Virus record (IMG/VR): IMGVR_UViG_3300030102_004950
Location: 1 to 36,202 of that record
Length of the DNA: 36,202 nt
Source of the DNA: a virus
Strand: one strand, 5' to 3'
The position numbers and the translations under genes were made by a program. The notes below the pieces were generated by a model that saw only the letters and a program-made list of their open reading frames with translations, had not been told where the DNA came from and searched no databases. This document shows, piece after piece, positions 1 to 5,514 of this stretch. Numbering within the stretch: the stretch's first letter is position 1; the number at the start of each line of letters is the position of its first letter.

Positions 1-67
1 AAGTATCACCGTCTACAATCCTGTCTAGCTCAGCTTGGTAAACAAAAGCGTCTGGTCCGTCACTCAT
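1..67 (-). CDS. Staphylococcal-nuclease-like (thermonuclease) protein, 5' end only
   Basis: Only the first 22 codons are inside the window; the gene runs off the left edge. The ATG (65-67) overlaps the end of the upstream spanin-like gene, so it is translationally coupled. The visible peptide contains AELDRIVDGDT. The RIVDGDT string is the hallmark N-terminal strand of SNase/thermonuclease domains, whose first catalytic Asp lies just after it. In that family the enzyme is a Ca2+-dependent phosphodiesterase that cuts DNA and RNA. Phage copies may act in host DNA breakdown or recombination. The catalytic Arg and Glu would lie outside the window, so activity cannot be judged. The call rests on a short motif and is moderately secure. 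Confidence 0.6.
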   Translation of the reverse strand, partial: MSDGPDAFVYQAELDRIVDGDT

Positions 68-452
68 TATCTTCACCGTTTGTTGTTGTTACGGTTTTAT
101 AGTAAACCACAACCTGTTTCAATTCATTAATATACCTTTTTAACTCTTGCATGTTGTAGGCCATCAATTCGTAATCTGGAACCGACATAGCAAAAAAAAC
201 AACATTGCCCTGGTCCTTTTCAATCCTGGCTAAAAACTCATCTATATTTTTTTCGGACACAACATACCAGTAAGGCTCTTTGAGATCGATTCCCCTAGGC
301 ATGACTGGTTGTATAAATGTTCGCTCAACCGGCTTACTAACAACCTCTACTTGCTGTAAGCTAGGGATTAGACTGCAACTGTAAGCCATCGTTGAGGCTA
401 TCAATATTGCGACTGTCCTCTTCGATGCTTTCAAAAACTTTTTTAGTTCCAT
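60..452 (-). CDS. o-spanin-like lipoprotein (Rz1-like), lysis
   Basis: 130 aa. The N-terminus has basic residues, a hydrophobic stretch and a lipobox-like MAYSC, so the Cys near residue 26 could be lipidated and held in the outer membrane. The rest is soluble, with a conserved-looking LKEPYWYVVSE segment and a helical C-terminus. I recognise this layout from small lysis-region proteins of marine phages. It begins 92 bases inside the preceding i-spanin-like gene in another frame, which is the classical overlapping Rz/Rz1 arrangement. Role by analogy: joins the inner-membrane spanin across the periplasm and fuses the membranes at the last step of lysis. The lipobox is not canonical (Tyr at -2), so a periplasmic protein of other function remains possible. 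Confidence 0.6.
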   Translation of the reverse strand: MELKKFLKASKRTVAILIASTMAYSCSLIPSLQQVEVVSKPVERTFIQPVMPRGIDLKEPYWYVVSEKNIDEFLARIEKDQGNVVFFAMSVPDYELMAYNMQELKRYINELKQVVVYYKTVTTTNGEDNE

Positions 453-753
453 TATTTACTCTCGGTTCTATTAGACCAGGCTTTGCCGCGGCTAATTTAG
501 TTAAATCGTGTCTTTTAAAAATGTCCAGGTACCGATTCATTTCGGCTTGTATCTCTTGATTTTTTGTTTGAAGGGCCAGGAGTCCCTCGGATTGTACTTT
601 AAAATCATTTTGCATGGTTTCTATGGTGGCGAGTTGTTCTTGATTCCGTATTTCAAACGCTTGATTGAGTTGTGAAAGACGAGTATTTTCTACCATTAGG
701 TAATAAAATCCTGCCCCCAGCACTAAAATAATTCCTATAAAAACTTTGCTCAT
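361..753 (-). CDS. i-spanin-like inner-membrane coiled-coil protein (Rz-like)
   Basis: 130 aa. A single N-terminal membrane segment (about residues 4-20, no Cys lipobox) is followed by a long Gln/Glu/Lys-rich coiled coil (about 25-80) and a polar tail. This is the topology of an i-spanin: N-in, C-out, with a periplasmic coiled coil. The ATG overlaps the TAA of the FecR gene by one base (TAATG), so it is coupled to the curli cassette. The o-spanin-like gene starts within its 3' third in another reading frame. The pairing of a TM-coiled-coil protein with an overlapping lipoprotein is the strongest evidence; neither sequence alone would be diagnostic. No endolysin gene was found next to it in the window. 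Confidence 0.65.
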   Translation of the reverse strand: MSKVFIGIILVLGAGFYYLMVENTRLSQLNQAFEIRNQEQLATIETMQNDFKVQSEGLLALQTKNQEIQAEMNRYLDIFKRHDLTKLAAAKPGLIEPRVNNGTKKVFESIEEDSRNIDSLNDGLQLQSNP

Positions 754-1877
754 TAAGATCCTTGCGTAATTTTTATTATAGAGTCGCCACCACCATTTAT
801 TTTTACAGTATTAGAAACTCCGTTCTGTATAAAAATTACAGTATAGCCTTGGCTATTGTTTAAATCTACTTGGACCGATTGCTCTACTTTTCTGCGCAGG
901 CTAATCAAATCACCAGAAACTAAGGTAATAATTTGTGTTTGCGTATCTTGTCCTACTTTTGTACCAGTGATTCTTGTTACGGTTTGTTCTTGTTTTAGAT
1001 CATCTTCTTCTAACTGATCTAGCTCATCAATAATTTTTAATAGATCCTCAAAAAAATTAACATCTAAATAATTTATATCTAGCTCCGTAAATTCGAGCTC
1101 GTCTTTTGCAAAATAATCAACATCTAATTCATCAAACTCTAAAAAATCAACATCTAATACGTTGTTATTTGAGCTGGTTTCTTCTTCTATAAAATTTACG
1201 TCCTTTTTTGGGGGCTGGACAATTAACATATTATCAATGACATCCAGTGTTAGATCTAAAATTACGGGTTTGCTAGGAGTTTGTTCAAAAACCGTAGTCA
1301 CTGTTGATTCGTAGGGTTTATTTAATATTACTGAACCCATAGCAGTAGTTACCTCTATTTCACCGCTGGCAGTGCCGTCTGGGTTTGGCAATAATATTAT
1401 TAGTGACTCACCGATTTCATTTGTGGTGATAGTAAAGTCAGTACCCCTAATACCGATAACCGCGCTATTAGTTCTTATGGTTATATTTTTTTTGTTTATT
1501 TTTTTTAGTTTGCCTGTTACAAACCTGGCCGTCCCTTTTGCAAAGTTTAGGGCCATTTTTGATTTGTCTGGATTTGGATCAAACACAAACTCATCAATTA
1601 ACACTTGAGAGTGTTCGGTTAGTCGTATTAGTGTTTCATCAAGAAAAGTCACAGCCATACGGCCGTTCATGGTTTCGAGTCTATCGTAACTCTTTACGTT
1701 GGAATCAATGGTAGCCTCATATACAGAAGATATTGAGGTGTCTACTCTAACAATCCTGGCACTACCATTAACCTCTGATATGGCCCCTACTTCAACACGA
1801 GGTGCTTGTTCCGCCGTCGTTTTGCTTGACGCAAATAGTACCGTTATTACCGTTAGAATTAATTTGTAGCCAGTCAC
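753..1877 (-). CDS. FecR-domain secreted protein with acidic repeats and curlin-like tail
   Basis: 374 aa. A signal peptide (about 1-22) is followed by a FecR-type domain (about 25-190) with the typical IGIRGTDF motif at 141-148. Residues 241-293 form an acidic, hydrophobic repeat tract (LDVDF, LDVDY, LDINY, LDVNF units). The last 40 residues (about 334-372) resemble curlin repeats, for example FIQNGVSNTVKI and IIKITQ. FecR domains are known as periplasmic sensor or anti-sigma domains, but here there is no cytoplasmic or TM segment beyond the signal peptide, so classical FecR signalling is unlikely. Its start lies 86 bases inside the curlin-like gene, and its stop overlaps the i-spanin start. 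A role as anchor, nucleator or surface adaptor for the curlin-like fibre is an inference. Confidence 0.75.
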   Translation of the reverse strand: MTGYKLILTVITVLFASSKTTAEQAPRVEVGAISEVNGSARIVRVDTSISSVYEATIDSNVKSYDRLETMNGRMAVTFLDETLIRLTEHSQVLIDEFVFDPNPDKSKMALNFAKGTARFVTGKLKKINKKNITIRTNSAVIGIRGTDFTITTNEIGESLIILLPNPDGTASGEIEVTTAMGSVILNKPYESTVTTVFEQTPSKPVILDLTLDVIDNMLIVQPPKKDVNFIEEETSSNNNVLDVDFLEFDELDVDYFAKDELEFTELDINYLDVNFFEDLLKIIDELDQLEEDDLKQEQTVTRITGTKVGQDTQTQIITLVSGDLISLRRKVEQSVQVDLNNSQGYTVIFIQNGVSNTVKINGGGDSIIKITQGS

Positions 1878-2514
1878 TTGCTAATGTACTTTGTTGTTCT
1901 ATATTAAATGTTCGTGAATTACCTGTCTGATCCAAATAGAAATATCCACCACTATCTCCGTCTGCATCAAAATTAATTGTGTTTGAATCTCCATCTACAT
2001 CAACATAATTGGTTGCAAGGTCATAGTCAATATTAAAGGTAAAATCATTTGAGTCTCCCTGGACAATCCAATCTAAGTCTAATGTGCTTGCTAAGTCGGC
2101 AGTGGCAACATTTAACTCAAAGGTATTACTGCCCCCAGTTACGTCAACGTTAAAATTACCGCTATCAGCACCATAAGTGTTCGTTGGATCTACTTGTATA
2201 TCAAAAACGTTGGAGTCTCCATCAAACTCAAAAAAACCAGTGAAAGTGTCGGATGTAATATCACCTAAAAATTTGTTCGAATCACCAATTTGGTTTATAT
2301 CCAAAGTCATGGTCGCACCATCTAAATCTAATGCAGTCATGCCTCCCGCTACAGCGTCCGCTCCGCCAATTATGTTTGAGGATCCTAGCTGTTCAATATC
2401 TAAATTAAATGTAGCACCGACTTGATCTACATAAACCTCGTTATCCGCTAATAAAAATCCGCTAACCGCGAATAGAATCAAGTAGCTCTTGATCCGGTAT
2501 ATTCCAATATCCAT
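1792..2514 (-). CDS. Curlin-like (CsgA/CsgB-type) secreted repeat protein
   Basis: 240 aa with an N-terminal signal-peptide-like stretch (about 1-23). The mature part is made of about eight imperfect repeats of 22-33 residues, each with a turn of the type G-[DSGN]-S-N (at about 44, 77, 99, 127, 153, 175, and variants at 198 and 221) flanked by alternating polar/hydrophobic beta-strand stretches such as LDINQIGDSN. Curlin subunits have repeats with Gln and Asn ladders around a QxGxxN core. Here several Q are replaced by D, making an acidic version. Overlap with csgG (53 bases) and with the FecR gene (86 bases) implies tight co-translation. Likely the fibre or cargo exported by the neighbouring CsgG. 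Amyloid formation is an inference. Confidence 0.65.
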   Translation of the reverse strand: MDIGIYRIKSYLILFAVSGFLLADNEVYVDQVGATFNLDIEQLGSSNIIGGADAVAGGMTALDLDGATMTLDINQIGDSNKFLGDITSDTFTGFFEFDGDSNVFDIQVDPTNTYGADSGNFNVDVTGGSNTFELNVATADLASTLDLDWIVQGDSNDFTFNIDYDLATNYVDVDGDSNTINFDADGDSGGYFYLDQTGNSRTFNIEQQSTLASDWLQINSNGNNGTICVKQNDGGTSTSC

Positions 2515-3292
2515 TTTTTACTCCTAGTTTTATGGTTTCCAAAACAGCTGTTTCAACCGCATTTTGTAAAGCAATATTTACAGATTCGTTTTCAACCATG
2601 CCATTTTCAATCTCTATTAGCTCGGTGCCATTAGAAATAAATCTAAAAGCGTCCTGGCTAATAGCAACACTTAATATAGTTTTTGTTGTTAAAACTTCAA
2701 TGAGCACTTTGCCAGTGCTTACTGAAACGGTCCGAAGTGACACAGTTACGGTATCTTGCCTATATTCTTTTTGGCCACCAATACCTAAATACCTGGCTCC
2801 CAGACCTCCCGATTTAGTATTGCTTTCATATCCTATCACACCGCCTTCCATAATCAATCCAGCGAAGGCCAAGGGTAAAACCTTCTCATCCTCGTTAAAA
2901 TCTTTCCTGGTAGATCTGATAAGTTGTCTTTCTTTCGTTAAGTTGTCCAATCCAACACGCTCTACAACATCAAAAAAATTGCCATTGCCAGCATGTGTTA
3001 GGGCCCTTATTAGGTAAGCGTGTGGTGCTTGAGTGATTGCGGTGGAAAAAGAGGCGTAACTACTATTACTCCTTCTTTGGCCTGTCTGATCGGTGAAACT
3101 TGTCGGGTAAACCGCTATTGTAGGTTTTATAAACGGTTTTCCAATATCTGCTAACTCTTGATTGATAAGATAGCCAACCTCTGATTGTTTTTGAAGTGTT
3201 ACTGGAGGAGCGTAATTATTTAGTATTGACCAGTTTGCGCAACTAGAAAGAAAAATCACCGATAGGCAAAGTAATTTCTGTAGTATTTCCAT
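2462..3292 (-). CDS. csgG: CsgG-like curli secretion lipoprotein (outer-membrane pore)
   Basis: 276 aa, essentially the length of bacterial CsgG. A lipoprotein signal ends in the lipobox LSSC (Cys18). Family motifs are clear along the whole protein: IAVYPTSFTDQTGQ near 60, the ASFSTAITQAP stretch, VVERVGLDNL, LIMEGGVIGYESN, SGGLGARYLGIG near 162-173, TVSVSTGKVL and TKTIL with FRFI. CsgG forms a nonameric outer-membrane channel that exports curlin subunits. All the main segments appear intact, so a functional pore is plausible. The gene overlaps csgF by 50 bases upstream and the curlin-like gene by 53 bases downstream. No csgE chaperone is recognisable nearby. Identity is secure; use as a fibre exporter or as a lysis-time pore is inferred. 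Confidence 0.92.
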   Translation of the reverse strand: MEILQKLLCLSVIFLSSCANWSILNNYAPPVTLQKQSEVGYLINQELADIGKPFIKPTIAVYPTSFTDQTGQRRSNSSYASFSTAITQAPHAYLIRALTHAGNGNFFDVVERVGLDNLTKERQLIRSTRKDFNEDEKVLPLAFAGLIMEGGVIGYESNTKSGGLGARYLGIGGQKEYRQDTVTVSLRTVSVSTGKVLIEVLTTKTILSVAISQDAFRFISNGTELIEIENGMVENESVNIALQNAVETAVLETIKLGVKNGYWNIPDQELLDSIRG

Positions 3293-3707
3293 CTTGGTCC
3301 GTAATAATTAAGGTTATGTAGTCTCCATCCGTTGAGTATTCTATTGTATTGCCTTCAAGCTCTAAAGTTCCAGAAGTGTTAGCAGTTTCTCCAAAAAGGT
3401 TATCCACCAGCTGTCGGGATAACTGTGCGTAAATTCTTGACTCCAGGTTTCTTATAAAACGAGCAAGAGTTGTGTTTTCAGCATCCCTTTCTAGCTCCTC
3501 CTGGTATGCTTTTATTTCATCTTTAATCGCCTGCTTTCTATTAAATTCTTGATTTTCTATGGTTAAATAATGCGATGAAGTTCCAACGCCCGAAAAACTG
3601 GGATTTTTAAAACTATGCGTCATTTCATCGGCCACCAATTTACCGATAAAAAAAATTAATATAAGTATGCAGGTGGCTAATACAACCATTTGATTATGCT
3701 TGCTCAT
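3243..3707 (-). CDS. csgF: CsgF-like curli assembly protein
   Basis: 154 aa from the chosen ATG at 3705-3707. That ATG overlaps the stop of a small upstream ORF as ATGA, which favours it over the upstream in-frame start at 3755. The N-terminal hydrophobic export signal is about residues 7-26. The mature start carries SFKNPSFSG, matching the FRNPNFGG peptide of CsgF that inserts into the CsgG channel. The C-terminal half has the CsgF pattern of a helix (IYAQLSRQLVDNLFG) followed by strands (YITLIITDQDGNTTEITLP). In bacteria CsgF caps the CsgG pore and couples secretion to nucleation. Direct adjacency to csgG supports the call. A longer linker than in enteric CsgF is visible between the pore peptide and the helix. 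Confidence 0.85.
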   Translation of the reverse strand: MSKHNQMVVLATCILILIFFIGKLVADEMTHSFKNPSFSGVGTSSHYLTIENQEFNRKQAIKDEIKAYQEELERDAENTTLARFIRNLESRIYAQLSRQLVDNLFGETANTSGTLELEGNTIEYSTDGDYITLIITDQDGNTTEITLPIGDFSF

Positions 3708-3778
3708 AAATATGGTGGATCTTGAAATAAAGATAAAAGTATTAATAATCCACAAATAATCAAAATTAAATCAATCAT
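3704..3778 (-). CDS. 24-residue membrane micropeptide (candidate)
   Basis: A 24-codon frame encodes MIDLILIICGLLILLSLF plus a short polar tail, so it is nearly all one membrane helix. Its ATG (3776-3778) overlaps the stop of the upstream holin-like gene, and its TGA overlaps the csgF ATG as ATGA, the same coupling used throughout this operon. An AAAGG lies immediately before the ATG, so initiation would depend on re-initiation. The frame explains the spacing between its two neighbours, but its size leaves room for chance. Possible roles are a holin accessory or antiholin peptide; nothing shows which. Confidence 0.4.
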   Translation of the reverse strand: MIDLILIICGLLILLSLFQDPPYL

Positions 3779-4022
3779 CCTTTAGTTTATTTTCTTCCTT
3801 TAATTCTAAAACTGTATTAATTTTTTGTTGCAATCTAATCATGTCTTGATCTAGCAATCTCAACTGATCTGTTAATCTTATAATGGTTTTCTTCATTTCA
3901 CCAACGGCGGGATCTATGGTTTTAGTTATTGTGAACCAAACGTAATAAACAAAATATCCTAGGCCCACAACCATAACCGTTGTAAATCCAAATTCTTCTA
4001 CCAGGGCTACAATGTCCATCAA
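3771..4022 (-). CDS. Small TM/coiled-coil protein, lysis-region type
   Basis: 83 aa. A hydrophobic segment with aromatic ends (about 13-34, including VGLGYFVYYVWF) is followed by a charged amphipathic helix rich in Leu/Arg/Gln (about 44-78). I recognise the general pattern from small proteins near lysis genes of marine phages, but I have no functional assignment. One TM plus a cytoplasmic or periplasmic coiled coil would suit a class III-like holin, an antiholin or a pinholin partner. The gene starts within the last codons of the next gene upstream (4-base overlap) and belongs to a run of five small membrane genes. Confidence 0.6.
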   Translation of the reverse strand: MMDIVALVEEFGFTTVMVVGLGYFVYYVWFTITKTIDPAVGEMKKTIIRLTDQLRLLDQDMIRLQQKINTVLELKEENKLKDD

Positions 4023-4315
4023 TCTCTCCTGGCATCTATTTTCCCATCTTCTACAAAATTTTCCGCTCTAGCTATTCTTGTAAGGTCTGGACTTAAATCT
4101 AAAGCAGAAGAAACACTGGTATCTATTCTAATCATGTCATTATTCATTATGGAGGCCCTGGTGATAAGCATTTTAGTAATAGACTCTACACCCTTGATGT
4201 CATTAACAAGGCCCGTCATAAGCTGTTTCATAATCAAAAAAATGAAGTAACCCATTACTAGGCCGCTGGCTATTGGTACGCCAACTTCTGAGATCAAGCT
4301 GAACGCTTGGTCCAT
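4019..4315 (-). CDS. Small TM protein paralogous in layout to its neighbour
   Basis: 98 aa. It has a TM helix near 10-32 (IASGLVMGYFIFLIM) and then an amphipathic helical region with an IRIDTSVSSALDL segment. The order of elements copies that of the downstream 83-aa protein (GYF at the end of the TM, then a helix with MIR and a closing Leu-rich segment), so the pair may be ancient tandem duplicates. It overlaps both neighbours by one to four bases. Its position in a cluster of short membrane proteins upstream of spanins makes a holin/antiholin role reasonable but unproven. Confidence 0.6.
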   Translation of the reverse strand: MDQAFSLISEVGVPIASGLVMGYFIFLIMKQLMTGLVNDIKGVESITKMLITRASIMNNDMIRIDTSVSSALDLSPDLTRIARAENFVEDGKIDARRD

Positions 4316-4695
4316 TAATCCTCGCCTTTGAAACCTTTAGACGAATTTGAGGTTCCAGCATAGAGCCCGAACCATGCCGCCCCGGCACCAACGATTATTG
4401 ATATAAGTCCGGATTGCTCTAAGCTAGGTTCCTCTAGTCCCATAAACCACATGGTTGAATAGTAGAGTAAAAATATATATACACTTAAAAATACTCTTGG
4501 AAATATTCTCCAAGAATCTACAGCTTTGGCCAGGTGAATCCATTTTTGATGTGGATTTACTTTTGAGTCTGATTCAAGCTCTCTAATTTTATCTTTTAGA
4601 TCTGAAATTTCTCGCACCATATCCATGAATTTATTGAGGTCCATTTCGACCTCATTTTTATCCATGTCGCCGCTAAATTTACTTTGCTCGTTCAT
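4315..4695 (-). CDS. Two-TM holin-like membrane protein
   Basis: 126 aa. An acidic, helical N-terminus (1-45) is followed by a basic patch (NPHQKWIHLAKAVDSWR) and then two membrane segments, about 69-86 (FPRVFLSVYIFLLYYSTMWF) and about 96-115 (LISIIVGAGAAWFGLYAG), ending in a short polar tail. The Gly/Ala-rich second helix and two-TM hairpin are what class II holins look like, although the long N-terminus is unusual. The stop shares one base with the next start. A holin would set lysis timing by making holes in the inner membrane for an endolysin that is not seen in this window. Confidence 0.6.
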   Translation of the reverse strand: MNEQSKFSGDMDKNEVEMDLNKFMDMVREISDLKDKIRELESDSKVNPHQKWIHLAKAVDSWRIFPRVFLSVYIFLLYYSTMWFMGLEEPSLEQSGLISIIVGAGAAWFGLYAGTSNSSKGFKGED

Positions 4696-4874
4696 ACATA
4701 TTTAACCAGAACTACAGCGCCAACAATAAAGGGATATACGGCCCATAGCATAGCCTCGAGCCTATCAAACCTCTTTGAACCCATGTCGAGTCGTTTGTCT
4801 ATGCTTTGATATAATGCTTTACATTCGCGTTCGTGCGATTCAATAGCATTTAAAGCGTCTTTTATTGTTGCCAA
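4692..4874 (-). CDS. Small XhlA-like membrane-anchored helical protein
   Basis: 60 aa. An amphipathic helix (DALNAIESHERECKALYQSI, about 6-25) leads into a second helix with KRFDRLEAMLW, and a single C-terminal membrane segment (about 43-58) ends in VVLVKYV. A soluble coiled N-terminus with a C-terminal TM is the layout of XhlA/haemolysin-XhlA-type lysis helper proteins and of antiholins. The four-base overlap with the next gene ties it to the membrane-protein run. Function is inferred from shape and position only. Confidence 0.55.
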   Translation of the reverse strand: MATIKDALNAIESHERECKALYQSIDKRLDMGSKRFDRLEAMLWAVYPFIVGAVVLVKYV

Positions 4875-4877
4875 TTA

Positions 4878-5039
4878 TTATCCTTTATTAGTTTTTTTTA
4901 CCCTTTTTGTAGTATAGGCCTCATTTACATCGGGTGTAGATTTGTCGTCTGCGACATATCTACCTTTTTTATTTCTGGATCTAACCTTTACTTCTTCTGT
5001 ACCTGTGAAAAAATCCACTACCTTAGTCCACCAACTCAT
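4878..5039 (-). CDS. Short basic protein, unknown
   Basis: 53 aa, starting MSWWTKVVDFF (amphipathic, Trp-rich) and continuing with a Lys/Arg-rich tail (VRSRNKKGRYVADDKS). The start (5037-5039) is preceded by AGGAGAAGTAGC, a good ribosome site. No TM segment is clear; the first eleven residues could be membrane-interfacial. It lies between two small membrane genes with 1-3 base gaps, so it is very likely expressed. No family is recognised. Confidence 0.55.
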   Translation of the reverse strand: MSWWTKVVDFFTGTEEVKVRSRNKKGRYVADDKSTPDVNEAYTTKRVKKTNKG

Positions 5040-5040
5040 G

Positions 5041-5205
5041 CTACTTCTCCTTTGCGCGGCCTATATTTAAAGCGGCCCAATCAACCAATTTGTAAAGTTT
5101 AGCAATCCAAACGTCATCTTTCGGCGTGGGCGTAGAGGCGGCAATTAAAGAGGCCACGGTTACTATAATTGTCACCCATGTCACTGCATCTACTATCATT
5201 TCCAT
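5041..5205 (-). CDS. Short single-TM protein with a TPTPKDD motif
   Basis: 54 aa. The first ATG (5203-5205) is chosen because GGAGGGG lies about six bases upstream; a second Met follows two codons later. A TM segment spans about residues 9-25 (TWVTIIVTVASLIAA) and is followed by TPTPKDDVWIAKLYKLVDW and a short basic end. I have seen this TPTPKDD-plus-helix arrangement in small conserved proteins of marine phages close to lysis genes, without a known role. It heads the run of small membrane proteins and may be a holin component. Confidence 0.6.
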   Translation of the reverse strand: MEMIVDAVTWVTIIVTVASLIAASTPTPKDDVWIAKLYKLVDWAALNIGRAKEK

Positions 5206-5225
5206 TTTTTTCCCCTCCTACAAGG

Positions 5226-5474
5226 TTATTTTTCTAAAATCTTAGTTTCGGTATTTTGTTCCTCTTTATTTTTTTTGTTCGTATCTTCGTATGATTTTGT
5301 TAAAGCATTTTCAAAAACAGTGTAAGACGCGTTGATTTGATCTAGGTCAAATTTTAGTTTCATTTGTTTATTTTTTAAATCAATGCATTGTTGATAATAA
5401 TATTGTTGATCTTGATTAAGGTCATTTACACTAACCTTTTCGTTGTCAATCATAATTACATTTTCTTCAGACAT
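5226..5474 (-). CDS. DUF6447-like small protein
   Basis: 82 aa, acidic N-terminus and basic C-terminus. The pattern IMIDNEKVSVNDLNQDQ (a small beta hairpin) followed by a long helix with KNKQMKLKFDLDQINA resembles the DUF6447 family of short phage and bacterial proteins (a strand, then a predicted coiled coil that may dimerise). Its role is unknown. It sits between the tail-fibre gene and the lysis-type cluster. A purine-rich GGAAAGTGAC lies before the start. The family match is by pattern memory and is moderate. Confidence 0.55.
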   Translation of the reverse strand: MSEENVIMIDNEKVSVNDLNQDQQYYYQQCIDLKNKQMKLKFDLDQINASYTVFENALTKSYEDTNKKNKEEQNTETKILEK

Positions 5475-5514
5475 GTCACTTTCCTATAATTTAAGTTTTT
5501 TTTATTAATTTTTT

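Noticed and set aside
1-5205. Endolysin gene beside holin candidates and spanins
   Set aside because: No protein here shows lysozyme, amidase or transglycosylase motifs; the endolysin may be outside the window.
5475-5514. T-rich spacer before the DUF6447-like gene as a terminator
   Set aside because: A run of T is present but no stem precedes it on either strand.
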